From: a virus
Length of the DNA stretch: 42,251 nucleotides
Virus record (IMG/VR): IMGVR_UViG_3300017989_004419
Coordinates: 1-42,251 of that record
Reading direction: 5' to 3' (one strand)
The notes beneath the pieces are model-generated. The model searched no databases. It saw nothing but the letters and a program-made list of their open reading frames with translations, and had not been told where the DNA came from. This document shows positions 29,377 to 37,312 of the stretch, one piece after another. The first letter of the stretch is position 1, and every line of letters begins with the position of its first letter. The position numbers and the translations under genes are program-made.

Positions 29377-30250
29377 TCAATACGATAGAGCCTGGATCAT
29401 AGAAAAAGCCAAAGAGATCCTGGCAGAATACAGCCAGGGGATCACAATAAGACAGTTGCATTATAGACTGGTAGCGATAGGGATGACAAACGACATAAAC
29501 CACTATAAACGAGTTGTAAGTGCCATGACATCCGCCAGATGGGACAACATTGTGGACATGGATGCATTCATAGATCGTGAAAGAGGGATGTATCATAGAA
29601 CCGAGGCAGAGGAAAAAGATCTCGATGACGAAATAGAAAACGCAAAAGAACAGATCAAAGCCTGGATGCGAGCATATCGCCTTAACAAGTGGAGCAACCA
29701 GAAAAACTATGTTGAGGTCTGGATCGAGAAAAAAGCATTGCAAGGTGTCTTTGAAACCCCATGTCTTTTCGGCGGTGTCGGTCTTGCACCATGCAAAGGC
29801 TATCCAAGTATTACTTTTCTTAATGAGGCAAAAGAGCGATTTATGATCGCTAAAAACAAAGGCAAAAGATTGATCATTTTATATTTCGGGGATCACGATC
29901 CCTCTGGAGATAACATCCCGATCTCATTGAAAAACAATTTAGAGAGGCTCGGAGTGGATGTAGAGGTAAAAAGAATTGCCTTAACCCCAGAGCAGATCAA
30001 AGAAATGGGATTGCCTGGAGTGCCTCCAAAACGCACTGATACAAGAACCTTAAACTGGGATGGACACACTGCGGTAGAGTGCGATGCGATAGAACCAAAA
30101 ACACTTGCAAAGATGTGCGAGAAAGCCATTAAAGAATATTTCGATAGGGATCTCTACAGAGAATTAAAAGACACAGAGGCAGATGAAAAAAAGGAATACC
30201 AGAAAGCATTGAAAGATTTTGTAAACAGCCTCAAAGATGAGGAGGATTAA
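29369..30250 (+). CDS. Topo VI-A/Spo11-like Toprim protein
   Basis: This 293-aa protein has a winged-helix part with ITIRQLHYRLVAIG, where Y32 aligns with the catalytic tyrosine of Spo11/Topo VI A, and a Toprim domain: E120 in EVWIEKKAL, then D175 and D177 in YFGDHDPSGDNIPI. The ATG at 29369 has AGAGGA 8 bases ahead and overlaps the histone-fold stop; 29360 is too close to that site. No B subunit (GHKL ATPase) is encoded, as in the free-standing mini-A proteins of mobile elements. It may cut or relax DNA during replication or recombination. Confidence 0.75.
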   Translation: MTDQYDRAWIIEKAKEILAEYSQGITIRQLHYRLVAIGMTNDINHYKRVVSAMTSARWDNIVDMDAFIDRERGMYHRTEAEEKDLDDEIENAKEQIKAWMRAYRLNKWSNQKNYVEVWIEKKALQGVFETPCLFGGVGLAPCKGYPSITFLNEAKERFMIAKNKGKRLIILYFGDHDPSGDNIPISLKNNLERLGVDVEVKRIALTPEQIKEMGLPGVPPKRTDTRTLNWDGHTAVECDAIEPKTLAKMCEKAIKEYFDRDLYRELKDTEADEKKEYQKALKDFVNSLKDEED

Positions 30251-30252
30251 AC

Positions 30253-30426
30253 ATGATGAAAACCCAGGAAAATGTGACAGTTGAAATGGAACGAGACGAC
30301 ACTAAAATAGTCAAGATAGAATTTCCCGCAGAGGATGCATTTTACATATATTGGGAGGATGGATCTGTAACAAAATACAGATATAACTATGTCAAACATG
30401 TAATAAAAAAGGAGGATAAACTATGA
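30253..30426 (+). CDS. 57-aa small beta-rich protein
   Basis: The product begins MMKTQENVTVEMERDDTKIV and continues as strands (KIEFPAEDAFYIYWEDGSVT, YRYNYVKHVI), a small beta-sheet pattern, possibly KTSC-like. It overlaps the next gene as ATGA. Function unknown. Confidence 0.55.
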   Translation: MMKTQENVTVEMERDDTKIVKIEFPAEDAFYIYWEDGSVTKYRYNYVKHVIKKEDKL

Positions 30427-30680
30427 CTAAAATGTATATCCTTTATAAAAATGGATCCATGTATTATGACAGCCTAAAACCTCATGGTCTTACATGGATC
30501 AAAGTCAATGAGGTAAGAGCAGATTATTGTTACAAAGAGACCGCAGATTTCCTTAAAAAATATGGTCTCAAACCCACAATTTACAATGTCGCAAACTACC
30601 AGAAATACGGCAAAATCGTGTTGCCGAAACCCATCGCAAAAAGAATAATCCGAGAGCATAAACTGGATGTGATCGAGTGA
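30423..30680 (+). CDS. Uncharacterised small protein
   Basis: This 85-aa protein has strands (KMYILYKNGSMYYDSLK), a helix (ETADFLKKYG) and a basic end with KPIAKRIIREHKLDVIE. It overlaps both neighbours (ATGA and GTGA). No family recognised. Confidence 0.6.
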   Translation: MTKMYILYKNGSMYYDSLKPHGLTWIKVNEVRADYCYKETADFLKKYGLKPTIYNVANYQKYGKIVLPKPIAKRIIREHKLDVIE

Positions 30681-30853
30681 AACCAAAATATTGTGTGAAA
30701 TTCGAGCAGAATGACATGGATGGCAGATCCCATAAATTCGAGGAATGTTTTTATGCTCCAGAGGCAAGAGACAATTTTATTGAGCAGAGAAAAGCCTCTG
30801 CTAAATTTCTTAATCTACCATTCAGAATAATAAATAAATGGAGGAAAGAATAA
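30677..30853 (+). CDS. 58-aa small basic protein, GTG start
   Basis: The product begins with GTG in the previous stop (GAGTGA). It has a beta part (PKYCVKFEQNDMDGRSHKFE) and a helix (APEARDNFIEQRKASAKFLN) ending basic. Two cysteines are present but no metal site. Function unknown. Confidence 0.55.
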   Translation: MKPKYCVKFEQNDMDGRSHKFEECFYAPEARDNFIEQRKASAKFLNLPFRIINKWRKE

Positions 30854-30854
30854 T

Positions 30855-30971
30855 ATGAATATAGATTTTGATAACATAACATATAATGAGTTAAATACAA
30901 TAGGCGAGTTTTTCGAGTTGTATCTTGACGGTGACAAAAGAAAAGTGATCATAACTGGAGTGATAACATGA
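30855..30971 (+). CDS. 38-aa microprotein
   Basis: The product MNIDFDNITYNELNTIGEFF plus ELYLDGDKRKVIITGVIT is a helix followed by a hairpin. It overlaps the next start as ATGA. Weak but supported by tight overlap on the 3' side and GGAGGAAAGAATAAT upstream. Confidence 0.5.
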   Translation: MNIDFDNITYNELNTIGEFFELYLDGDKRKVIITGVIT

Positions 30972-31648
30972 TCGAGCAAGAGCGAGGTTGTGGTTTTAGA
31001 AAAGCCGGCGGTCTCTACATAAGAGGCACCGGTCTCGCAGTGCCATGTGACAGGCTCCCATATGTTCTGGAGTATTGCCCAGTCTGCGGATCCGGGATCA
31101 AGTTTCAACGTGGCTATCAAATGATCCACTGGTATAAATATGCAGGGATCCATGAGAAATGCAAATGCGATGATCACTGCCCGATCTGTCACCCCAAAGA
31201 CACTTATAGATACCATGTTGATTTCTCTACAGATGAAGACAGACCGGAGTTATATGCAATTATGTGGGTAGGAGACAAATACTATTCACCTGGGGATTTC
31301 ATTGACGAGGCGCATAAACAAGGGATCTGCAAGCGAATAAGCGCAGTGCCAAAAGACATAGTATTTGGTGAGACATGGATCCTCCTGGCTCATAAAAAAG
31401 CCGGAGAAAAGAAAAACGATGACGGCGAGATAGAACCATGCGAGGCAATTTTTTATGCATTCAGACCGACACATGTTGAAAAGATCCTCACTAAAAAACA
31501 AGCAAGAGATAAAAAACTGATCAAGAAACTGCGAAAACAAAACATTAAGATCCTCATCGCAACCGAGATAGACAAAGATGACAACGTGAGACAGACAGAG
31601 CCATTACCAGATGACAAAGAATGCCTGGGATTACTGGAGAGTTTATAA
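30968..31648 (+). CDS. Phage-type zinc protein (uncharacterised family)
   Basis: This 226-aa protein opens QERGCGFRKAGGLYIRGTGL and continues PCDRLPYVLEYCPVCGSGIK, a pattern I recognise from many bacteriophage genomes (G-C-G-x-R-K-x-G-G-L-Y-L...P-C...L-P...C-P-x-C-G). More zinc ligands follow: CKCDDHCPICHP. The C-terminal half is alpha/beta and ends in a basic helix. Function is unknown in phages as well; it often lies in early regions. Confidence 0.7.
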   Translation: MIEQERGCGFRKAGGLYIRGTGLAVPCDRLPYVLEYCPVCGSGIKFQRGYQMIHWYKYAGIHEKCKCDDHCPICHPKDTYRYHVDFSTDEDRPELYAIMWVGDKYYSPGDFIDEAHKQGICKRISAVPKDIVFGETWILLAHKKAGEKKNDDGEIEPCEAIFYAFRPTHVEKILTKKQARDKKLIKKLRKQNIKILIATEIDKDDNVRQTEPLPDDKECLGLLESL

Positions 31649-31649
31649 A

Positions 31650-31814
31650 ATGAGCCAAGACACCCGTATAACATTTAGACCGACAAAAACACAGGCAGAT
31701 CTCATTGCAGAAATAATGGGATCTGGTAAATATCTCAAAAAAAGTGATCTGATCCGAGATGCAGTCTGGAAAGGATTAATGATCATAAAAGAGGAGATAA
31801 AAAAGAATGGATGA
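31650..31814 (+). CDS. Ribbon-helix-helix DNA-binding protein
   Basis: This 54-aa protein has the RHH order: strand TRITFRPTK, helix TQADLIAEIMGSG, then YLKKSDLIRDAVWKGLMIIK, the S-D-L-I-R-x-A-V helix typical of CopG/RHH repressors. The start at 31650 follows the previous stop by one base. It is a likely regulator of the plus arm. Confidence 0.75.
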   Translation: MSQDTRITFRPTKTQADLIAEIMGSGKYLKKSDLIRDAVWKGLMIIKEEIKKNG

Positions 31815-31902
31815 ATATTTAATGTCTCTAATAGTGGGGATCCTGATATTCCCACTTGTTATTTTGGAGATAATAAAAGATAAAATAAAAGGTGAAAAAT
31901 AA
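31807..31902 (+). CDS. 31-aa single-pass membrane protein
   Basis: The product is MDEYLMSLIVGILIFPLVIL with a charged tail (EIIKDKIKGEK). It overlaps the RHH gene by 8 bases and the next start by one base. Probably real because of packing; function unknown. Confidence 0.55.
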   Translation: MDEYLMSLIVGILIFPLVILEIIKDKIKGEK

Positions 31903-32234
31903 TGGAAGAAAAAATAATAAAAAAACTAAAAGAAATGGAATTTGAGGAAAACGAAAACAAAAAAGATCTCTGGGGAAAACCAGATAGCGGAGACTATCTC
32001 AACTGGGATTTCCGCAAGAGCGAGAGAGGCAGGTTTTTTGTAGTGTTAAACGATGACAGTTTCGAGCCAGATAAAAAAGCGCAACAGAGACCAGAATATA
32101 TAGCACTCCGGCAGATCCAGGATCCAAAGTTTAAACCAGAGAAAGCCCAGATAACAGGATCCGGGGGAAAAATTAATATTGTAATAAAAGATATTTCGCC
32201 GGAGAAAGCAATTGAGATCTTAAATCAATTGTAA
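31902..32234 (+). CDS. Uncharacterised alpha/beta protein
   Basis: This 110-aa protein has a basic helix at the start, an aromatic/Asp-Trp middle (DLWGKPDSGDYLNWDFRKSE), a strand (RFFVVLNDD) and a last alpha/beta part (INIVIKDISPEKAIEILNQL). No family is recognised. It ends the early block ahead of the prepilin peptidase. Confidence 0.6.
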   Translation: MEEKIIKKLKEMEFEENENKKDLWGKPDSGDYLNWDFRKSERGRFFVVLNDDSFEPDKKAQQRPEYIALRQIQDPKFKPEKAQITGSGGKINIVIKDISPEKAIEILNQL

Positions 32235-32248
32235 TTGGTGAGGAAAGA

Positions 32249-32854
32249 ATGGTGACTGCGATAATCCCCCTAATAATTCTTTTTTTTATTTTGATAGTTT
32301 TAATAATCGCAAGTTACCAGGATCTTAAAACGATCACAATCAAAAGGGAAATAATAATTGCACTCTATTTATTAGTCCCGGCTTTCCTTTATACCTCAAA
32401 TGCAAACTATGCAACGGCGGGGATCTGCTTTATATTTACTTTGATCACGTTTTCATGCCTCTGGTTTATAAGCCAAAAAGGTTTTGGTTTCGGTGATGTA
32501 TTGGTGATCTCTGCTCTTGCATGGATGCTCGCTGATTTTACGATCCTCCGAGCATTTCTTATTACTATGGGAGTTATGAGTATCCCCTGGGGAGTGTTTT
32601 GGCTCTGGCGGTATAAAAAAGATCCAGATCTTGAAAGCATGTGGTCTGGTAAAAAACAAAAGATCCCAGTTGAAAAACTTAAACCTGGAATGGTTTTAGC
32701 CGATGACGGTTTCATGCAAGGTCTCACTGAAAAACAGATCAAAAAAATCCGCCGAGAAAAAACATCGCTTATGGTCAAAAAACCGATGCCTTTTATCCCA
32801 GTTGTTTTATTTGCATTGGTTGCTATTTTTGCGGGTGTGTCACACTTTATATAA
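32249..32854 (+). CDS. Prepilin (preflagellin) peptidase, A24/FlaK-type
   Basis: This 201-aa membrane aspartic protease has D25 in IASYQDLKTITIKREI and the G-x-G-D motif GFGFGD (G80-F-G-D83), the two catalytic aspartates of the A24 family. About six membrane helices, with a soluble insert (about 125-180) holding IPVEKLKPGMVLADD, a segment typical of archaeal A24B/FlaK enzymes. In cells it cuts the short signal peptide of pilins and archaellins in the membrane. The virus encodes capsid-like proteins with K-A-Q or E-A-Q N-termini (1719, 37050), probable substrates. It is directly upstream of the virion genes. Confidence 0.8.
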   Translation: MVTAIIPLIILFFILIVLIIASYQDLKTITIKREIIIALYLLVPAFLYTSNANYATAGICFIFTLITFSCLWFISQKGFGFGDVLVISALAWMLADFTILRAFLITMGVMSIPWGVFWLWRYKKDPDLESMWSGKKQKIPVEKLKPGMVLADDGFMQGLTEKQIKKIRREKTSLMVKKPMPFIPVVLFALVAIFAGVSHFI

Positions 32855-32859
32855 ACCTC
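32844..32859 (+). promoter_or_regulatory. TATA promoter related to the virion promoters
   Basis: CTTTATATAAACCTCA followed by TTGTATAC shares the right half of the virion promoter (TTTATATAAACCTCATGCAATAC). It lies at the end of the peptidase gene and would make a short transcript covering the hairpin at 32894-32938. Confidence 0.55.
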
Positions 32860-32893
32860 ATTGTATACTCTATTGTGAACCCGTCTTTTTCTA

Positions 32894-32938
32894 TGCGAGA
32901 GGGATCCTTTTTTCCTCTCCTCACCATGCCCTCTCGCA
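32894..32938 (+). ncRNA. Hairpin / possible small RNA between two promoters
   Basis: TGCGAGAGGG (32894-32903) pairs exactly with CCCTCTCGCA (32929-32938), a 10-bp stem with a 25-base pyrimidine-rich loop. It sits between two TATA promoters (32844 and 32946), so it could be a small RNA, a terminator for the first transcript or a regulator site. Only structure and position support this. Confidence 0.4.
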
Positions 32939-32945
32939 AAAATTG

Positions 32946-32975
32946 TAGGGTTTAAATAAACCTCATGCAATACAT
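32946..32975 (+). promoter_or_regulatory. Palindromic TATA promoter, third copy
   Basis: TAGGGTTTAAATAAACCT followed by CATGCAATACAT differs from 1593-1622 in one base (TTTAAATA for TTTATATA); the flanking 12 bases are identical. It drives 33017 and the large virion genes after it. Confidence 0.75.
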
Positions 32976-33016
32976 TCTTAATAAATTTTAAAAGTTTAAG
33001 GAGAGATGTTTAAGTC

Positions 33017-33169
33017 ATGGCTAAAATAGGATCCCCGGTGCCGTCAACTTATTGGAGTTACCGGTATCGAAGGCTGAATGGTAGGCGCCGATATGTTCGT
33101 GTTCGGAAAAACCCAAGAACCGGAAAAATAATGATCCGCATGGCAAAAAAAAGATCTGGGGGTAAATAG
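33017..33169 (+). CDS. 50-aa very basic protein
   Basis: The product MAKIGSPVPSTYWSYRYRRL plus a stretch of NGRRRYVRVRKNPRTGKIMI is about one third Arg and Lys. AGGAGAGATG lies upstream. It is the first gene after the third virion promoter and so is probably abundant, perhaps a DNA-condensing virion protein. Confidence 0.65.
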   Translation: MAKIGSPVPSTYWSYRYRRLNGRRRYVRVRKNPRTGKIMIRMAKKRSGGK

Positions 33170-33175
33170 GTTTAA

Positions 33176-36100
33176 ATGGCAACTCAACAGCAATTGGATG
33201 AAATTGTAAATAAACTTGCGGAGAAAAGCGCTTTTTTTAAAAGATTACAACAAGCAAGAAATAAAGCAAGACAACAACAAAACAAATCAACTGACGTTTC
33301 AACTGCGATGGGAGCAACCGGCGCAGGATCAATTGATTTTCCAAAACAAACAACAAGATCATCTGGAGGAGGGGGAGGATCAAGTGGGGGATCTACTCCC
33401 CAGGCAACCCCGGCGGATGTGCCAGTGAGAGATACAAGCAAAAGCAACGCAGAGACAATAGCAGGCAGGTATAGAGACAGAGGTTATAATGCCCGAGTTG
33501 TTGATCAAGGCGGAGGTAAATACGCAGTATATTTGACATCTGGAGATACTGGGAGATCCCCGATCCAGACAGAGCCAGGAAAAACAATCAAAAGCATGGT
33601 AGGATCAACCGCAGATAAACCAAAAATACAAGAGGAGCAGGAGCCATCTGATAAACTACCCGGTTATGATTACTATCGAAATACAAAATGGTCAACCTCT
33701 TATCCAGTTGAGGTTGCGCATTCAGTAAAAAAAGATAATGATGTTTACGAGGTTGTTAAACTCAATACAACTGGTTATTTTAACAAACCAAATTATACTG
33801 TTTTTAAAAACAAAGAAAAGATCTATGATACAATAGCAGTTGGGACAGATCCGAATAGTTGGATCAATTATGTTGATCGGACATTTGGATCCGGTGAAAT
33901 ACAAGAGCAAGCGATATTAGACAAACAAAAACAGGATGAGGAGAGAGCGCAAGATTTCAAAGACAACCCGCCGGTAATTAATGTTGATGCATTGACTTAT
34001 AAAATCCCTGGCACAGATGATAAAGGATACATCCAGGGATCCCCGAAATTTGATATACCATCTAATTATCCGCTTATGAGTGAATATGATCAAGGAATAG
34101 TTGGAGGGACAGCGAGACCAGAGGATCTCCCCTGGACATATGAGGGAGCGCAGAAAAAACTCTCAAAAGGAGGCACCTATAACCCGACATTTGATGAGAT
34201 CCAAGAGGAGGCAAGCAAAAACCTGGAGAAATGGAAAGATGTGGGGACAAGTAGCGAAGACATGGCATTAACAAAAAAACATTACATAGGCACCGATGAA
34301 AGCGGAGAGAGACAATATATTTCAGAAAGCCCATATCAAGTAAAATTTGGTTACACTCCGAATGATCCAGATTATAATATTATTCTAAATGACATAAATG
34401 AAAAGACAAATACAATAGATGAAACTATATCTACAATTAGAAAGAATGTGGGACAGGCAAAAGACATCCTGCCAGATCTACAAAGCAACCTTAATTTGAT
34501 CCAGACTGGAGATCCAAATGCAACCTGGCAATTTAATTTTGATCAAGCAAACATGCAAAACCAGTCTCCAGATATGTATAAATGGATCCAAACAAATGTT
34601 GGTTTCAAATCAGAATACACTCCAGGTGAGGCAGAAAAAATAATGCAACATTTTATAGACGTCAACCAGAGTGTCGCAGATCAAGAAAACTTGATCTCTC
34701 AATTACAATCAGATAAACAGAGTTTACAGGATACAAAGTTTACAGTTGAAAAATACAAAGATCTCGGTTACAAAGTTGACATAAAAGACGATCAATATAG
34801 TTTTAGCCTCCCGAAAAGTAGTGAAGTGCATAAAAAGATCTTTGGAGACAAAGAGGGAATAGCGCTCACTGCAACTGCTTTTATAGAAAGCCCACTTGCC
34901 ATTAAAACAGTTGGATCTGCGATCTGGCAATGGGCAACTGGTGACGAAAAAGTAGGTGAAACCAGAAAAGAAGAATTAACATCTTATAGTTTAGGATTAC
35001 AAGAAAGCCTCCAAAAAGGAGACTATGGAGGCTATGTTGCAAAAGTAGGGACATCTCCTGCAATGGTGCAAGGAGTATACATCCCATTAATAGCATATGG
35101 CGGAGGTTACGCTCTCACAGGTTTAAGCGCCGGCGGAGCCGGATCAACCGCAGTGGGGACATCCACACTCGCAAAAATAGGATCCACGACAGCCGGAAAA
35201 CTAACAACCATAGGAGCCAAGACCGCCATGATCGGAGCAGGAGCCTATGGCACAATCACAACCGCACAAAGTCTTTATCAAACTTACCAGGATAGACCAG
35301 AGGCATTACCTGGACAGGTTGCAGAGACCGCTTTTACATTTGGCATGGCATATGCAGGTTTCAAAGGAGGTCAAAAAGCCTGGACACAAAGACACACTGG
35401 ATCCTGGAAATACAACTGGAAAAAAGGCAGAACCGAATGGTCTCCGGAGGAAATTCGCAGAATAGATGTCAAAGGTTTCCAGGATGTTTTAGAATATCAA
35501 CAAGGCGATAAAACAATGTTTACAGCCGAAGGAGTGCAAGACATCGGCGGTAGAAAAGTAAACATAAGACTACATGGGATGGGAGAAAAACTACCAGGCA
35601 AAGACATCTCATATAGCAAAGGCACAGGTCATATGACATGGACAGAAAAAGGCAAATGGGGAGCCAAGATCACAAAAACAAAATTCTTTGATTTCGAGGG
35701 AGCCGGGAGAGAAATAAGGATCTTTAATCTCTCTGATAAATACAGAGCATTTAGCCAGGTAAGCAGATCCATGTTCAGATCCGGAGGGGAACCCACAACC
35801 GGAAAAGGAGTATCTCTGGTTAGAGACTGGGGAAAAGTAAACATTGTTGACAAAGGAGTAACAGCCGAGACACTGCCTTTTGAATTAAAAGGCGGAGCAA
35901 TGAAAATAGAAATGCCTCTGCCTAAAAAATATACGAGCATTTACAGTGGATCCTATCAAGGTGAGGGATCCTTTGGAAGACAGTTTCAACTCGGCAGAAC
36001 CATAAGTTTTAAAATCGGCGGATCCGCCGAGGGAGGCACAGTTGGAGGATCCGGCGGAGCAAGCAGACTTGACTACAGCCAGATATTCGGGAGAGTTGGA

Positions 36101-37063
36101 CAGGATGCAATAACAATGTTTGCCCAGGATACATCTCTCACACCAGTTGGATCTTATACCGGGATCGCCGGTCTCGGACAGACAACAGAGACACCGACAG
36201 TCACAAAAACAGACACAACAAAAAAAGCAGATACAACCACAGTCGCAGATCAAAAAATATCCGGATCACCTGGCGGAGTAGTTCTTGTATCAACCCCAAA
36301 AGTAGTTGAGACAAAACAAGATCAAAAAACAGAGCCAGATTATTTTAGAAAAACAGATGTTTTTACAGGATCCGCACCAGTGACAACTACAAGAACCGGT
36401 CAAAAAGTGATCACAACTCAACTTACAGACCAGGCGCAGGATCTACAACCTGGAATAATGGAAAAACAAATTGATTTCGTAGGCACAGATCTCGGCAGAG
36501 AAAATGTTTTAGATACAGATACAGAAATAAAACCAGTTACAGAGATCACCCCAGGGATAGGCATGGGAGAAATAATGGATCAAAAACCATTATTTGAACC
36601 AGGAATTGATAATGCACAGATCCAAAGACAACAACAAAGCCAGGCAACAAAAACCGCACAGGCTCAACAACTAAAACTCAAACAGGCACAGATCACAGAG
36701 ACACAACCGACACTGGTGACAACAACGATCACAGATATAACAACTCCAAAACCAATTACTCCAAAACCAGTTTTGCCTTTTGATGAAAAAGAAAGAGCAA
36801 AAAGAAAAATAACTAAAAAAATAAAAAGGAGACCACGAATACTCACTACAGGTGAGGGAGATAAAGGTCTTCTATCAGACTTATTGAGTGTAACAAGATC
36901 CCAGGCTCGATATGGCACAGCGACACATCCAAAACTTACAAAAAAAGTTTGGAAAGAGGGAGAAAAAACTTTGTATATGCATGTGCCGACAGTCGAAATG
37001 AGATCTAAAAAGAAAAAGAAAAAACCTAAAATTATGAGGAGGCAAAAGGATGTTCTCATCTGA
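33176..37063 (+). CDS. 1295-aa multidomain virion protein
   Basis: The largest gene of the element. Order: N-terminal helix (about 1-45), Gly/Ser linker (55-80), SPOR-like unit (NAETIAGRYRDRGYNARVV, near 92-128), a soluble mixed region with coiled parts (280-550), a hydrophobic Gly/Ala/Thr-rich region (about 555-720, with GGGYALTGLSAGGAGSTAVG) able to enter membranes, a beta domain (about 750-960), a Thr/Gln-rich linker (1000-1180), and a basic end with KKKKKKPKIMRRQKD. Such a hydrophobic middle recalls tape-measure or membrane-penetration proteins. No signal peptide. The role is inferred from size, position and the virion promoter. Confidence 0.7.
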   Translation: MATQQQLDEIVNKLAEKSAFFKRLQQARNKARQQQNKSTDVSTAMGATGAGSIDFPKQTTRSSGGGGGSSGGSTPQATPADVPVRDTSKSNAETIAGRYRDRGYNARVVDQGGGKYAVYLTSGDTGRSPIQTEPGKTIKSMVGSTADKPKIQEEQEPSDKLPGYDYYRNTKWSTSYPVEVAHSVKKDNDVYEVVKLNTTGYFNKPNYTVFKNKEKIYDTIAVGTDPNSWINYVDRTFGSGEIQEQAILDKQKQDEERAQDFKDNPPVINVDALTYKIPGTDDKGYIQGSPKFDIPSNYPLMSEYDQGIVGGTARPEDLPWTYEGAQKKLSKGGTYNPTFDEIQEEASKNLEKWKDVGTSSEDMALTKKHYIGTDESGERQYISESPYQVKFGYTPNDPDYNIILNDINEKTNTIDETISTIRKNVGQAKDILPDLQSNLNLIQTGDPNATWQFNFDQANMQNQSPDMYKWIQTNVGFKSEYTPGEAEKIMQHFIDVNQSVADQENLISQLQSDKQSLQDTKFTVEKYKDLGYKVDIKDDQYSFSLPKSSEVHKKIFGDKEGIALTATAFIESPLAIKTVGSAIWQWATGDEKVGETRKEELTSYSLGLQESLQKGDYGGYVAKVGTSPAMVQGVYIPLIAYGGGYALTGLSAGGAGSTAVGTSTLAKIGSTTAGKLTTIGAKTAMIGAGAYGTITTAQSLYQTYQDRPEALPGQVAETAFTFGMAYAGFKGGQKAWTQRHTGSWKYNWKKGRTEWSPEEIRRIDVKGFQDVLEYQQGDKTMFTAEGVQDIGGRKVNIRLHGMGEKLPGKDISYSKGTGHMTWTEKGKWGAKITKTKFFDFEGAGREIRIFNLSDKYRAFSQVSRSMFRSGGEPTTGKGVSLVRDWGKVNIVDKGVTAETLPFELKGGAMKIEMPLPKKYTSIYSGSYQGEGSFGRQFQLGRTISFKIGGSAEGGTVGGSGGASRLDYSQIFGRVGQDAITMFAQDTSLTPVGSYTGIAGLGQTTETPTVTKTDTTKKADTTTVADQKISGSPGGVVLVSTPKVVETKQDQKTEPDYFRKTDVFTGSAPVTTTRTGQKVITTQLTDQAQDLQPGIMEKQIDFVGTDLGRENVLDTDTEIKPVTEITPGIGMGEIMDQKPLFEPGIDNAQIQRQQQSQATKTAQAQQLKLKQAQITETQPTLVTTTITDITTPKPITPKPVLPFDEKERAKRKITKKIKRRPRILTTGEGDKGLLSDLLSVTRSQARYGTATHPKLTKKVWKEGEKTLYMHVPTVEMRSKKKKKKPKIMRRQKDVLI

Positions 37064-37307
37064 AAAAAATAGATTTAAAAAATTTGAGGCACAGTTTACG
37101 CTTGTAGCGCTAATAATGGTTTTCATAATGTTGATAGTATTTGCAAAAATGTATCCGATCATGGAGCCATATATAGATGATCTTGTAACAGATCTGCTTG
37201 CCGGTAACTATGAGATGGCAAGTTTGATCGTAAGTCTCATCCCATTTATGATCGCAGTTGCGATTTTAATGAGTATAATTTATTATATAGTTCCCAGGAG
37301 GGATTAA
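37050..37307 (+). CDS. Second capsid-like double-helix membrane protein
   Basis: This 85-aa protein is a paralogue of 1719-1934: both begin MFS, carry a basic N-terminus ending A-Q (KKFEAQF here, GFKAQV there), a first long hydrophobic helix (about 16-38), an acidic turn (IDDLVTD against VDDANLT) and a second helix with P-x-x-I-A-V-A (SLIPFMIAVAILMSIIYYIV against ELLPLLIAVALILIIVSFY). It ends VPRRD. It overlaps the 1295-aa gene by 14 bases. Probable minor capsid protein or second capsid subunit. Confidence 0.7.
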   Translation: MFSSEKNRFKKFEAQFTLVALIMVFIMLIVFAKMYPIMEPYIDDLVTDLLAGNYEMASLIVSLIPFMIAVAILMSIIYYIVPRRD

Positions 37308-37312
37308 GAAAT

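Noticed and set aside
32703-32948. 81-aa plus-strand frame over the end of the peptidase gene and the hairpin
   Set aside because: It overlaps the peptidase in another frame and runs through two promoters; no ribosome site.
3873-33169. TAG as pyrrolysine codon (methanogen hosts)
   Set aside because: TAG is used as an ordinary gene end in several places (3871, 10403, 11219, 26668, 33167), each directly followed by a new start or gap.
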